DNA from: Bacillota bacterium
GTDB lineage: Bacteria > Bacillota > Limnochordia > Limnochordales > Limnochordaceae
Reading direction: 5' to 3'
Assembly (NCBI GenBank): GCA_017577405.1
Contig: PIUA01000012.1
Span: forward strand, 1 to 52,786
Length of the DNA stretch: 52,786 nt
In this document: positions 1-13,351 of the stretch, piece after piece
Numbering within the stretch: the first letter of the stretch is position 1
Layout: every line of letters starts with the position of its first letter
Made by a program: the position numbers and the translations under genes
The notes under the pieces: generated by a model
Database searches by the model: none
Seen by the model: the letters and a program-made list of their open reading frames with translations, nothing else
What the model was told of the DNA's origin: nothing

Positions 1-1
1 C

Positions 2-622
2 TACGGGGCTGACTGCCCCTGGGCCTACCTGCGGGGCGTCTTCCTCGCCCGGGGCTCCGTCAACCGGCCGGGCCGGCCCTACCACCTGGAACTGGTCTGC
101 GACAGCCCCGCCGTCCATGCCCTGGTGGGCCAACTCCTGGAGGAGTGCGGCCTCCACGCCGGCTCGGGCCGCCGGCGGGGGAGCCTGCTCCACTACCTGA
201 AGGGCGCCGATGACGTGGTCGCCTTCCTCCAGGTGATCGGGGCCTCCCGGGCGGTGCTGGAGCTGGAGAACAGCCGGGCCCTCAAAGGGATGCGGAACCG
301 GGTCAACCGGATCGTCAACGCCGAGACGGCCAACCTGGACAAGGTGGTGGCGGCCAGCCTCCGGCAGATCGAGGCGATCCACCGCCTCCAGGCCAGGGGC
401 CAGCTGAGCCAGCTTTCGCCGGTCCAGCAGGCGCTGGCCCAGGCGCGCCTCCGCCACCCCGATCTCTCGTTGCGGGAGCTGGGCCAGCTGCTGGAGCCGC
501 CTCTTTCCAAGTCGGCTGTCCAGTACCACATGGGCCGCTTCCTCCGCCTGGCCGGCCTCGATCAGACGCCCGAGAGCCCGTCCCAGGAGCGGGGGAGGAG
601 GGAGCCCCCCGTGGGAGAATAG
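2..622 (+). CDS. whiA: WhiA-family DNA-binding protein, 3' part
   Basis: Only the C-terminal 206 residues lie in the window; the reading frame is open from the first bases, so the gene starts upstream. WhiA proteins combine a LAGLIDADG homing-endonuclease-like fold with a C-terminal helix-turn-helix; they control sporulation septation genes in actinomycetes and affect division in Firmicutes. Visible signatures are the AYLRGVFLARGSV stretch near the start of the fragment and, near its end, the LSLRELGQLLEPPLSKSAVQYH segment typical of the WhiA helix-turn-helix. The position just upstream of cggR and the glycolytic genes is the usual Firmicute arrangement (rapZ-yvcK-whiA then cggR-gap). The coding frame ends 81 bp before cggR. 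Confidence 0.93.
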   Translation, partial: YGADCPWAYLRGVFLARGSVNRPGRPYHLELVCDSPAVHALVGQLLEECGLHAGSGRRRGSLLHYLKGADDVVAFLQVIGASRAVLELENSRALKGMRNRVNRIVNAETANLDKVVAASLRQIEAIHRLQARGQLSQLSPVQQALAQARLRHPDLSLRELGQLLEPPLSKSAVQYHMGRFLRLAGLDQTPESPSQERGRREPPVGE

Positions 623-649
623 AGAAGGGGTGGTGTCTCGGTCCGTGAC

Positions 650-686
650 CGGGACCATTTTCGCCCGCGTCGGGACGCCCGACATC
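650..686 (+). promoter_or_regulatory. Candidate CggR operator (tandem CGGGAC direct repeats)
   Basis: Two perfect CGGGAC hexamers stand at 650-655 and 671-676, 21 bp apart, each followed after six bases by a C-rich tetramer (CGCC, CATC). The Bacillus subtilis CggR operator, as I recall it, is CGGGAC-N6-TGTC-N4-CGGGAC-N6-TGTC, so the hexamers match and the spacing is one base longer. The site fills the gap between whiA and cggR, as expected for autoregulation. I could not assign a clear sigma-A promoter beside it. Confidence 0.6.
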
Positions 687-703
687 CCGGGGGGGAGCGG
701 GAA

Positions 704-1789
704 GTGGACGATTCAGGACTCTTGCGTCGGATCGCGCCGGAGGCTGGGGAGCTCATCGAACGCCGGTACCTTCTGCTCCAGCACATCTCCTTCGCCCAAC
801 CGGTAGGACGCCGGGCCCTGGCCGCCTACCTGGACTGGCCGGAGCGGCTGGTCCGGAAAGAGATGGACTTCCTCCGGCGTCAGGGTCTGATCGTCTCCGA
901 CCCCGAGGGGATGCGGATCACCCCTGAGGGCGAGGCCATCCTCAAGAGCCTCCGGGAGTACCTCCGGGACTTCCGGGGGATCAGCCAGCTCGAGCGGGAG
1001 CTGGAACGGAGGCTGGTCCTCAAGCGGATCATCATCGTGCCAGGCGATTCAGATCACGATCCGACGGTCAAAAAGGAGCTGGCCCGAGCCACCGCCCAGT
1101 ATCTGCAGAGCATCCTCCAAGCCGGTATGACCCTTGCCGTAACGGGGGGGACCACCTTGGCCGAGGTGGCCGAGAGCCTCCCCACCAGCCGGGAACCGCT
1201 GGACATCACCGTGGTGCCTGCCCGGGGTGGTCTCGGCGAGGAGGTTGAGCTCCAAGCCAACACCGTCGCCGCCCGCATCGCCCAGCGGCTAGGGGCCCAA
1301 TACCGCCTCCTGCACATCCCCGACGACCTGGGGGAGGAGGCGGTCCTGGCCGTCCAGGCGGAGCCCCGCATCCGGGAGTTGCTCGAACAGATCAAGCGAG
1401 CCGATGTCCTCCTCCACGGTATTGGTCCGGCCGAGGAGATGGCCCGCCGCCGCGGGCTGCCCGCGGAGACCATCCGTCTCCTCCGGCAGCGGCGCGCGGT
1501 GGGGGAGGCCTTCGGTTTCTACTTCGACCGGGAAGGCCGGGTGGTCTACACCACCAGCTCGGTGGGCATCCGCCACGAGGACGTCCCCCAGATCACCCAT
1601 GTGGTGGCCGTGGGGGGCGGGTGCAGCAAGGCGGAGGCCTCCCTGGCCGTCATCTCCAGCGGCGGCCAGGATGTTTTCATCACCGACGAGGGAGCGGCCC
1701 GGACCCTTCTCGAAATCCTGGAGGGGCGGGACCGGCGGCGGCTCTCCCTGCGCGCCGAGATCTCGGAAGCAGGGATCGGGGCACCCTAG
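704..1789 (+). CDS. cggR: CggR, central glycolytic genes regulator (SorC/DeoR family)
   Basis: A 361-residue protein, close to the roughly 340 residues usual for CggR. In B. subtilis this repressor binds upstream of its own operon and is released by fructose-1,6-bisphosphate. The N-terminal third (about residues 25-80) holds a winged-helix segment (AAYLDWPERLVRKEMDFLRR). The rest is a SorC-type sugar-phosphate sensing domain with VTGGTTLAEVAESL near residue 145 and VAVGGGCSKAEASL near residue 302. The start is GTG at 704, preceded by a GGGGGAG ribosome-binding site. It lies directly upstream of gap, so it most likely controls the whole gap-pgk-tpiA-eno operon. The SorC assignment is firm; the CggR name rests mainly on context and operator. 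Confidence 0.92.
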   Translation: MDDSGLLRRIAPEAGELIERRYLLLQHISFAQPVGRRALAAYLDWPERLVRKEMDFLRRQGLIVSDPEGMRITPEGEAILKSLREYLRDFRGISQLERELERRLVLKRIIIVPGDSDHDPTVKKELARATAQYLQSILQAGMTLAVTGGTTLAEVAESLPTSREPLDITVVPARGGLGEEVELQANTVAARIAQRLGAQYRLLHIPDDLGEEAVLAVQAEPRIRELLEQIKRADVLLHGIGPAEEMARRRGLPAETIRLLRQRRAVGEAFGFYFDREGRVVYTTSSVGIRHEDVPQITHVVAVGGGCSKAEASLAVISSGGQDVFITDEGAARTLLEILEGRDRRRLSLRAEISEAGIGAP

Positions 1790-2839
<1,050 letters not shown>

Positions 2840-2870
2840 GCCCCAAGCTCCAGGCCAAGGAGGGAGAGCC

Positions 2871-4064
2871 ATGCAGGTGCAGGCGGTCGACCAGCTGCCC
2901 GTGGAAGGCAAACGGGTGCTGGTCCGGGTCGACTTCAACGTGCCCCTGAGTGAGGACGGGACCATCACCGACGACACCCGGATCCGGGCCGCCCTGCCCA
3001 CCATCCAGCACCTGCTGGACCGGGGGGCGGCGGTGATCCTCATGTCCCACCTGGGCCGTCCCAAGGGCCAGGTGGTGGAGAGCCTCCGGCTCGACCCCGT
3101 GGCGGACCGGCTGGGGGAGCTCCTGGGCCGGCCCGTCCGGAAGGTGAACGACTGCGTGGGGCCGGAGGCGGAGGCGGCGGCCCAAGCCTTGAAGCCAGGC
3201 GAGGTGCTCCTCCTGGAGAACCTCCGGTTCCACCCGGAAGAGGAGAAGAACGACGCCGCCTTCGCGCAGAAGCTCGCATCCCTGGCCGATGCCTACGTGA
3301 ACGACGCCTTCGGCGCCGCCCACCGGGCCCACGCGTCCACGGAAGCGGTCGCCCGCCTGCTTCCGTCTGCCGCCGGCTTCCTCATGCTGAAGGAGATCCA
3401 GATCATGGGCGGCGCCCTGGAGAACCCCAACCGGCCCTTCTTGGCCATCCTGGGTGGCGCCAAGGTCTCGGATAAGATCGGCGTCATCCAGAACCTCCTG
3501 GACAAGGTGGATGTGCTGGCCATCGGGGGCGGCATGGGCTACACCTTCCTCAAGGCCAAGGGGTATGAGGTGGGCCAGTCCCTCCTGGACGAGGAGCGGG
3601 TGGAGCTGGCCCGCCAGCTGATCCAGCAGGCGGAGGCGAAGCAGGTGCGGCTCCTCCTGCCCGTGGATGTGGTGGTGGCCAGCGAGATCTCGCCCGATGC
3701 CGAGACCCAGGTGGTCCCCGCGGATCAGATCCCCGCGGACAAGCAGGGGCTGGACATTGGGCCGGAGACGGCCAAGCTGCTGGCCGACGAGGTCCGCAAG
3801 GCCCGAACCATCATCTGGAACGGGCCCCTGGGCGTCTTCGAGGTGGAGCCCTTCGCCCGGGGCACCCGGGCGGTGGCCATGGCCATGGCCCAGGCCGACG
3901 CGGTCACCATCATCGGTGGGGGTGATTCGGCGGCGGCTGTGGAGCAGATGGGCGTGGCCCACCGGATGACCCATGTCTCCACCGGCGGCGGCGCCTCCCT
4001 GGAGTTCCTTGAGGGGAAGACCCTGCCCGGGGTGGCCGCCCTGGCTGCGCGGACGGAGGGATGA
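2871..4064 (+). CDS. pgk: Phosphoglycerate kinase
   Basis: Transfers a phosphate from 1,3-bisphosphoglycerate to ADP in glycolysis. The protein has 397 residues, the normal size. RVDFNVPL near the N-terminus, GGAKVSDK near residue 193 and the nucleotide-binding [10 protein letters not shown] near residue 349 are diagnostic. I chose ATG 2871 because an AAGGAGGG ribosome-binding site at 2857-2864 precedes it; the frame is open further upstream but overlaps the end of gap and has no such site. Its stop codon overlaps the region where tpiA begins, indicating translational coupling within the glycolytic operon. Confidence 0.98.
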   Translation: MQVQAVDQLPVEGKRVLVRVDFNVPLSEDGTITDDTRIRAALPTIQHLLDRGAAVILMSHLGRPKGQVVESLRLDPVADRLGELLGRPVRKVNDCVGPEAEAAAQALKPGEVLLLENLRFHPEEEKNDAAFAQKLASLADAYVNDAFGAAHRAHASTEAVARLLPSAAGFLMLKEIQIMGGALENPNRPFLAILGGAKVSDKIGVIQNLLDKVDVLAIGGGMGYTFLKAKGYEVGQSLLDEERVELARQLIQQAEAKQVRLLLPVDVVVASEISPDAETQVVPADQIPADKQGLDIGPETAKLLADEVRKARTIIWNGPLGVFEVEPFARGTRAVAMAMAQADAVTIIGGGDSAAAVEQMGVAHRMTHVSTGGGASLEFLEGKTLPGVAALAARTEG

Positions 4065-4066
4065 CC

Positions 4067-6150
<2,084 letters not shown>

Positions 6151-6155
6151 CGGGG

Positions 6156-6180
6156 AAACGGCGGGTCACCCGCCGTTTTC
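6156..6180 (+). terminator. Rho-independent terminator after eno
   Basis: A perfect 10-bp stem, AAACGGCGGG / TCA loop / CCCGCCGTTT, followed by T, six bases after the eno stop codon. Confidence 0.88.
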
Positions 6181-6187
6181 CGAATTC

Positions 6188-6217
6188 TTGCCAGCCTTGG
6201 AAGGCCTGTGTTACAAT
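6188..6217 (+). promoter_or_regulatory. Sigma-A promoter for secG
   Basis: TTGCCA (6188-6193), an 18-bp spacer and TACAAT (6212-6217), just behind the eno terminator and about 50 bp before the secG start. Confidence 0.75.
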
Positions 6218-6269
6218 GGCCGCGTGGTCTGTCCGAAGGGACGTGCCGCGGGCGGAAAGGGGCGATGGC

Positions 6270-6491
6270 GTGACCACGGCGCTGATGGTCTTGGAGTTGA
6301 TCGTCGGGATCCTGCTTATGGGGGTCTTTGCTCTGCAGCGGAGCAAGGGCGAGGGCTTGGGCTCCATCGGCGGAGGCGCCCAGATGTTCTTTGAGCAGAG
6401 CAAGGGCCTGGACCGGTTCCTGGAGCAGGCCATGACGGTCTTAGGCATTCTGCTCATGGTCTTTGCCGTGGGCCTCGCGCTGGTCGCCTAA
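6270..6491 (+). CDS. secG: SecG, preprotein translocase subunit
   Basis: A 73-residue protein with two hydrophobic helices (about residues 4-20 and 52-70) joined by a loop containing LQRSKGEGLGSIGGGAQMFF, the typical SecG pattern. SecG is the small accessory subunit of the SecYEG channel in the cytoplasmic membrane. The start is GTG 6270 with GAAAGGGG upstream; an ATG five bases earlier is in another frame and stops at once. SecG directly after eno is a common Firmicute arrangement. It has its own promoter and is followed by a terminator, so it seems to be transcribed alone. Confidence 0.92.
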   Translation: MTTALMVLELIVGILLMGVFALQRSKGEGLGSIGGGAQMFFEQSKGLDRFLEQAMTVLGILLMVFAVGLALVA

Positions 6492-6512
6492 GAGGTCCGG
6501 CAACGCAGTGGG

Positions 6513-6537
6513 GGGCGGGCTTCGGCTCGCCCTCTTT
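6513..6537 (+). terminator. Terminator after secG
   Basis: GGGCGGGC / TTCG tetraloop / GCTCGCCC stem (one G-U pair), followed by TCTTT. Confidence 0.75.
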
Positions 6538-6593
6538 GGTATCTTGCCAAACCAATCTTCGCTCTCATCTCATTCATCAGGGAGGAGTTGTTG

Positions 6594-8636
<2,043 letters not shown>

Positions 8637-8649
8637 CCTCGGTTCGGCA

Positions 8650-8686
8650 GGCCCCCGGCTCCCAGAGCCGGGGGCCGTTCCCTTTC
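8650..8686 (+). terminator. Terminator after hppA
   Basis: Perfect 11-bp stem GGCCCCCGGCT / AGCCGGGGGCC with a five-base loop, then GTTCCCTTTCTT. Confidence 0.85.
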
Positions 8687-8769
8687 TTGGACGGGCCCAG
8701 CCACCCCGACCAAGGAGGGTGCGCCGGGCCGGCGTACTGTAGGGTAAGAGGGTGGGGCGGGTGGAAGGG

Positions 8770-9825
8770 ATGGGGTGGATGAGGACAGGAGGATCTTTGG
8801 GCCAGGTCTGGCGTGGGTGGGGCGTGAAGCTTCTCCTCTTCTTCGCTCTGATGGTGGCCGGCTGGGGGCTGGGCGTGGGGGACGCGCAGGCGCAGGAGGA
8901 TGAGCTGCTCCCCCTGGGGATCATCGTCCAGCCCGAACCGGGGGAGCTGGAGGTTTGGATCGAGACGGATCAGCGCCGGTACGACCTGGGGGACGAGGTG
9001 ACCATCCGCTTCGGGCTCAACCGGGATGCGTGGGTCTACATCTACAACCTGGATGCCGACGGGCGGGTCTCTCTCCTCTTCCCCAACCGCTTCGACCGCC
9101 AGAACCGGGTCCGGGCGGGCACCCACCGGTTGCCCCGCCGGGGCTACGCCTTCGAGGCGGCGGGCCCGCCGGGGGTGGAGTACCTCCAGATCATCGCCAG
9201 CCGCACCCCTCTGGAGCTGAGCCGGGAGGGGGCCTGGGCCCAAGAGCCTTTCCCCGACCTGGGCGCGGCGGGCCTGCTGGAGGCGAAGGTCCGCTCCCAG
9301 CTCCGGACGGTGCCGGCCGATGACTGGGCGGTCGCCTGGACCTCCTTCCGGGTGGGCCGGCCCACGCCCCCGCCGCCCCCGCCGGCTCCAGCTCCGCCGG
9401 CGAAGCCGAAAGCGTGGGAGCCCTCGGTCCACCTGGGCCTGGATGTGGGCTGGGGCCCCGATCCGGATGAGCCCCACCGGATCATCTTCAGCTTCGGCGG
9501 CGATGTGGGCAGCCCCGACCTGGGGTTGGGCTTCAGCCTCCGGTTGACGGGGGAGGAGCCCCATCCGGGGTGGTACCAGCGGGGGCCGGAGACGGAGCTG
9601 TATGGCCGGTTCACCCTGGTGCGATCCGGTTCCTTCGATGTCCGGACGGGGGTGGGGCTCGCCTGGCAGGCGTGGGCGTACGGAGGTTCGCCCCCGTTCC
9701 GCTCGGAGACGAGGGTGCGGCCGACCTTCCTCCTGGGGGCCGGCTTCCGGCAGGGGCCGGGGTACACCTGGGTGGGGTACCACGTGCGGCGGGGGATGGT
9801 CCTGGGGGTGGCCCTGCAGTTCTAG
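8770..9825 (+). CDS. Secreted DUF4384 protein with C-terminal beta-barrel-like domain
   Basis: A 351-residue protein with a signal-type hydrophobic stretch ([18 protein letters not shown]) ending near DAQAQ. Residues about 57-195 form a DUF4384 domain ([29 protein letters not shown]), a module of unknown function in exported proteins. A Pro-rich linker ([16 protein letters not shown]) follows. The last 135 residues show about eight strand-like segments with alternating hydrophobic residues and tight turns, ending in LGVALQF. A C-terminal Phe on the last strand is the outer-membrane barrel signature recognised by the BAM complex. This is inference from pattern; a soluble beta-sandwich is the alternative. 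Starts at GTG 8752, ATG 8770 and ATG 8779 are all possible. A paralogous DUF4384 protein lies at 42096-42947. Confidence 0.75.
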   Translation: MGWMRTGGSLGQVWRGWGVKLLLFFALMVAGWGLGVGDAQAQEDELLPLGIIVQPEPGELEVWIETDQRRYDLGDEVTIRFGLNRDAWVYIYNLDADGRVSLLFPNRFDRQNRVRAGTHRLPRRGYAFEAAGPPGVEYLQIIASRTPLELSREGAWAQEPFPDLGAAGLLEAKVRSQLRTVPADDWAVAWTSFRVGRPTPPPPPPAPAPPAKPKAWEPSVHLGLDVGWGPDPDEPHRIIFSFGGDVGSPDLGLGFSLRLTGEEPHPGWYQRGPETELYGRFTLVRSGSFDVRTGVGLAWQAWAYGGSPPFRSETRVRPTFLLGAGFRQGPGYTWVGYHVRRGMVLGVALQF

Positions 9826-9841
9826 GGGGCCCTGGCCCAGG

Positions 9842-9869
9842 TCAAGGAATTTGTCTCATTAGCCGATAT
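9842..9869 (+). promoter_or_regulatory. Candidate sigma-D (flagellar sigma-28 type) promoter
   Basis: TCAA (9842-9845), a 16-bp spacer and GCCGATAT (9862-9869). The sigma-D consensus is TAAA-N14-16-GCCGATAT, so the -10 element is perfect and the -35 matches 3 of 4. It would start transcription just upstream of the riboswitch. No convincing sigma-A promoter lies in the same gap. Such an 8-mer could occur about once by chance in a window of this composition, so the position is the main support. Confidence 0.55.
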
Positions 9870-9897
9870 GGAAGGTGAGGGGAACCCAGGGGTCTGG

Positions 9898-9990
9898 GGT
9901 CCGACGAAACGGCAAACCCGTGCGAAAGCCGGGGGCGCAAAGCTGCGGCGCTTCGAGGGAGACCTCATGCGGGCCGAGCTGCCGAATCGC
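9898..9990 (+). ncRNA. Cyclic-di-GMP-I riboswitch (GEMM)
   Basis: The conserved GEMM-I core is present in order: GGCAAACC (9911-9918), a hairpin CCCG-U-GC closed by a GAAA tetraloop (9917-9933), GCGCAAAGC (9935-9943), a second hairpin with GAGG-GAGA-CCUC (9957-9967), and GAGCTGCCGA (9975-9984) at the 3' side. These match the Vc2-type aptamer segments GGGCAAACC, CGAAAG, GACGCAAAGC and GGGUUACCGA. The gene it precedes encodes a diguanylate cyclase. Downstream, CGGCAG (10055-10060) could pair with the aptamer's CTGCCG (9979-9984) as the alternative fold. No U-rich terminator is evident, so control of translation is likely. Confidence 0.87.
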
Positions 9991-10100
9991 ACCTCACGAC
10001 AACCGACCCTGGAGGCCTGTCCTCGCGCGCAGCTGGGGAACGGGATGGGTCTTTCGGCAGGCCGCTCCGCCGAGGCGCCGGGCTGACGGAGGCGGTGGAG

Positions 10101-12233
10101 ATGCCCTCATCCGCGTTCCCTAGCATGGTGCTGGCCCATCGGCGGGCGGTCCAGATCCACTGGGTGGGCATGGGCATCGTCCTGGCCGCCCTCATCCTCC
10201 TCCACCGGCTCACCGATGTTCCTCTTGGCCGGGTTCTGGGCCTCCTCGTCCTGGCTGCCGGGGTGAACGGGGCGTCGGCGCTGGTGGTCTTCCTGGCCGG
10301 GGATCGGGTCCAGGAGCACCCCCAGCGCTTGGTCCCCATTGTCGCGGCCCAGCTGGCCATCGACCTGGTGATCCTCGGGTGCGCTGTCTTCGCCTCGGGT
10401 GGGGCCTCCAGTCCCTTCCTGCTCCTTTTTGCCCTACACCCGGCTCTGGCCGGAGTGGTCCTCCCGGGCCGGCTGGTGGCCATCCTGGTGGGCCTGGGGC
10501 TGGTCAGCCTGGCCGCGGCCCTCGGGGGGAGCCCCCTGCCGCCGGCCGGGGCCGCGGGCTGGATCCTCCTGCGGGGACGGCCCTACCCCCTGGCGGTCCT
10601 GGCGCTGGCGGGCGGCTTTATGGTGGTGGCGGGGGCGGTGGCCGCCGGGTTGCGCCGGGAACTCCGGGAGGCCGAGCGGGGGTGGGAGCAGCGGGCCCTG
10701 GAGCTGGAGGTCCTCCACCAGGTGGTGGAGGCGGACACGGCGGCGACCGACGCGGACGCGTGGATCCGGCGGGTGACGGAGATCCTGGCCTCCACCCTCT
10801 ATCCTGACGATGTGGGCTTCCTTTTCGTCGATGAGGCGACGGGGACGCTGCGGCCCCACCCCTCCTACCACGGTCTGGGGCCGGATGTGGAGCGGATCAG
10901 CGTCCCCATTGGGGCGGGCATCACGGGCACGGTGGCCCGGGACGGCCAGCCCCTCCTGGTGCCCGATGTGCGCCGGGATCCCCGGTACATCCCCATCGCG
11001 CCCCAGGCGCGCGCCGAGCTCTGCGTGCCCGTGCGGGTGGGCGGGCGGGTGGTGGGGGTCCTCAACGTGGAGAGCCGGCGGCCGGGGGTGCTCACCCAGG
11101 AGGACGTTCACTTGATGGCCACCATTGCCGACCACGTGGGGGCGGTCCTGGCCCGGGAGGAGATCCTCCGCTCGGAGCGCCAGGCCCGCCAGAAGGCGGA
11201 GAGTCTGGAGCAGGTGGCCGCCGTCCTCAACTCCACCCTGGAGTGGGAGGCCCTCCTGGACCGGGTGCTGGAGGAGCTGGCCCGGCTGGTCCCCTCCGAC
11301 GGCACCTCCGTCCAGCTCCTGGAGGGGGATCGGTGCCGGATTGTGGCCATCCGGGGCTTCGACGGCGTGGACGGGCTCCTGAACATGACCTTCCCCCTGG
11401 GTGGGGAGAACCCCAACCGGCAGGTGATCCGGGAGCGGCGGCCAGTCCTTCTCCCCGATGCTCCCGCGGCCTACCCCATCTTCCGCCGGCCGCCCCACCA
11501 CCGGACCCGGTCGTGGCTGGGGGTGCCGCTCCTGAGCCGGGGCCGGGTGATCGGCATGATCGCCTTGGATCGCTTCCAGCTCAACGCCTTCACCCGCGCC
11601 GAGGCCGAGACGGCCATGGCCTTCGCCAACCACGTGGCCATCGCCCTGGAGAACGCGGGCCGGTACGAGGCCACCCTGCGCCAGGCCCTCACCGACGAGC
11701 TGACGGGTCTGTACAACCGCCGCTACCTGCGCCAGGAGATGGAGCGGGAGGTCCTCCGCAGCCGCCGCTACCGCCACCCCATGAGCCTGCTCATGATCGA
11801 TCTGGACGACTTCAAGCGGTACAACGACCGCTACGGCCATCCCGCGGGGGACCGACTCCTCCGGGAGCTGGCCGAGGTGATGCAGGCCGAGGTGCGGCCC
11901 ACCGACAGCCTGGTCCGGTACGGGGGCGAGGAGTTTGCGGTCATCCTGCCCGAGACGGACGTGGACGGTGCGGTGGAGGTGGCCCAGCGCCTCCGCCGGC
12001 GGGTGGAGCGCCACCGGTTCCCGGTGGGGGAGGCGGGGGCGGGCCGGGTGACCATCAGCGTGGGGGTGGCCGCCTTCCCCCACCACGGCGAGACGGCCCA
12101 GGAGGTGCTCCAGGCGGCCGACCGGGCCCTCTTCCACGCCAAGCGGGAGAAGAACCGGGTCTGCCGCTACGACGAGCTGCCCCCTACGGCGCCCCGGGAG
12201 ACGGCCCCCGGGACCCCTGGCCCCGGCCCGTAG
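10101..12233 (+). CDS. Membrane GAF-GAF-GGDEF diguanylate cyclase
   Basis: A 710-residue protein predicted to make cyclic di-GMP from two GTP. Residues about 15-180 form several transmembrane segments; two GAF-type sensor domains follow (about 190-355 and 365-530), then a GGDEF domain (about 545-695) starting [17 protein letters not shown]. The active-site motif is GGEEF at residues 608-612, an active variant, and RPTD at 599-602 lies five residues before it, exactly where the product-inhibition I-site (RxxD) belongs. ATG 10101 has GGAGG at 10088-10092; GTG 10095 is too close to it. A c-di-GMP riboswitch sits in its leader, so feedback probably acts on both expression and activity. No EAL or HD-GYP domain is present. 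Confidence 0.93.
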   Translation: MPSSAFPSMVLAHRRAVQIHWVGMGIVLAALILLHRLTDVPLGRVLGLLVLAAGVNGASALVVFLAGDRVQEHPQRLVPIVAAQLAIDLVILGCAVFASGGASSPFLLLFALHPALAGVVLPGRLVAILVGLGLVSLAAALGGSPLPPAGAAGWILLRGRPYPLAVLALAGGFMVVAGAVAAGLRRELREAERGWEQRALELEVLHQVVEADTAATDADAWIRRVTEILASTLYPDDVGFLFVDEATGTLRPHPSYHGLGPDVERISVPIGAGITGTVARDGQPLLVPDVRRDPRYIPIAPQARAELCVPVRVGGRVVGVLNVESRRPGVLTQEDVHLMATIADHVGAVLAREEILRSERQARQKAESLEQVAAVLNSTLEWEALLDRVLEELARLVPSDGTSVQLLEGDRCRIVAIRGFDGVDGLLNMTFPLGGENPNRQVIRERRPVLLPDAPAAYPIFRRPPHHRTRSWLGVPLLSRGRVIGMIALDRFQLNAFTRAEAETAMAFANHVAIALENAGRYEATLRQALTDELTGLYNRRYLRQEMEREVLRSRRYRHPMSLLMIDLDDFKRYNDRYGHPAGDRLLRELAEVMQAEVRPTDSLVRYGGEEFAVILPETDVDGAVEVAQRLRRRVERHRFPVGEAGAGRVTISVGVAAFPHHGETAQEVLQAADRALFHAKREKNRVCRYDELPPTAPRETAPGTPGPGP

Positions 12234-12267
12234 CTGGGGGCCGGCGCCGCGCCCCCGCCCCGTGCCC

Positions 12268-12297
12268 TTGCGTCCCTCGCCGGGCCGGTGGTATCCT
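12268..12297 (+). promoter_or_regulatory. Probable sigma-A promoter for smpB
   Basis: TTGCGT (12268-12273), 18-bp spacer, TATCCT (12292-12297), ending 36 bp before the smpB start codon. Confidence 0.5.
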
Positions 12298-12333
12298 GGG
12301 ACCGCCGGAGGGGCTGGGAAAGGGGGGAGTCCG

Positions 12334-12792
12334 GTGGCCGCGGAGCGGGTGGTCGCGACCAACCGGAAGGCGCACCACGATTACTTCATCCTGGAACGGT
12401 ACGAGGCGGGCATCGTCCTTCAGGGGACGGAGGTCAAGTCGCTGCGGGCGGGGCGGGCCAACCTGCGGGAGGCCTTCGCCAAGGTGGAGAACGGCGAGGT
12501 GATCCTCTACAACCTCCACATCAGCCCCTGGGAGTACGGCAACCGCTGGAACCATGAGCCCACCCGTCCCCGGAAGCTCTTGCTCCACAAGGCGGAGATC
12601 CGCCGGCTGTTGGGCAAGAGCCGGGAGGCGGGGAAGACCCTCATCCCCTTGCGCATCTACTTCAACAGCCGGGGCCTGGCCAAGGTGGAGCTGGCGCTGG
12701 CCCAGGGGAAGAAGCTCTGGGACAAGCGGGAGGCCATCGCCCGCCGGGACGCGGCCCGGGAGATCGAGCGCCGGTTGAAACAGCGGGCTTGA
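12334..12792 (+). CDS. smpB: SmpB, SsrA-binding protein
   Basis: A 152-residue protein that carries tmRNA to stalled ribosomes. It shows the family core [34 protein letters not shown], the central ISPWEYGN segment and a basic C-terminal tail ([22 protein letters not shown]) that enters the mRNA channel. I chose GTG 12334 because AGGGGGGAG at 12321-12329 precedes it and the length becomes standard; the frame is open further upstream without a good start. Its partner ssrA begins 36 bp after the stop codon, and the ssrA promoter lies partly inside the last codons of smpB. Confidence 0.97.
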   Translation: MAAERVVATNRKAHHDYFILERYEAGIVLQGTEVKSLRAGRANLREAFAKVENGEVILYNLHISPWEYGNRWNHEPTRPRKLLLHKAEIRRLLGKSREAGKTLIPLRIYFNSRGLAKVELALAQGKKLWDKREAIARRDAAREIERRLKQRA

Positions 12793-12803
12793 GCCGGTAT
12801 ACT
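12775..12803 (+). promoter_or_regulatory. Sigma-A promoter for ssrA
   Basis: TTGAAA (12775-12780), 17-bp spacer, TATACT (12798-12803). The -35 box is within the last codons of smpB. The predicted start lies about 20 nt upstream of the mature tmRNA 5' end. Confidence 0.8.
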
Positions 12804-12828
12804 TAAGGTGCCCACGAGTCACGTGCAT

Positions 12829-13189
12829 GGGGGCGAGTTAGGTTCGACAGGGGGAACGGGGAGCGGAGATAAGCGGGCCGAGGTCCCACCTGCTCGTTAA
12901 ACGGTGGATTCAAAGACAACTGCCGACAATCAACCGGCACTCGCGGCTGCTTAATTAGCTGAGCCGCGCGCCTGACGGGCTCCGCCTGCCGAGACTCGTC
13001 GGGTGTCATCGGAGGCAGGCTTACCGGCCCTCCCCGCCCAGGGTGGGCCGGGACACTCCTCTGGGATAGCCCCGTAGGCATCCTGCCTGTGGGAGGCCGC
13101 GGGGCGAAGGTCATACACAGGCTACGCCCGTAGAAACTCCCCTCTCTGTCCTTCTGGACCAGGGGTGCGACTCCCCTGCGCCTCCACCA
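12829..13189 (+). ncRNA. ssrA: tmRNA (transfer-messenger RNA)
   Basis: About 361 nt. The 5' end GGGGGCG (12829-12835) pairs with CGCCTCC (13179-13185, one G-U), followed by A and an encoded CCA. GAGTTAGGTTCGACAGGG is the usual 5' T-loop/D-analogue start and GGTGCGACTCCCC forms the T arm at the 3' end. The tag reading frame ends TTADNQPALAAA and TAA at 12952-12954; the resume codon is uncertain, with an in-frame stop at 12898-12900 setting the upstream limit. The region from 12960 to 13110 folds into GC-rich pseudoknot-like arms. The ALAAA end should direct tagged proteins to ClpXP, which is also encoded in this window. Confidence 0.97.
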
Positions 13190-13193
13190 GAGG

Positions 13194-13218
13194 GCCCGGC
13201 CACCCGGCCGGGCTTTTT
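13194..13218 (+). terminator. Terminator after ssrA
   Basis: Perfect 8-bp stem GCCCGGCC / ACCC / GGCCGGGC followed by TTTTT. Confidence 0.93.
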
Positions 13219-13351
13219 CGGTGGTTCTCCCTTCCAACCTTTCCCAGGCGAGGAATCTCGGAACCAACCGAGAAGAAGGTCCATCGTACGTCGGAAGCTT
13301 CCGGAGATGGTCCTTTCTGGCCCTCTTGGGAGCCTGCTTGGGGGGAGGCGC

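Noticed and set aside
9868-10123. Two short overlapping open frames between the DUF4384 and GGDEF genes
   Set aside because: They lie on the riboswitch and its expression platform, have no good start site and no protein-like pattern.
13292-13303. Perfect palindrome CGGAAGCTTCCG before the amidase gene
   Set aside because: A single 12-bp palindrome, without a partner site or promoter next to it, is within what chance would give.
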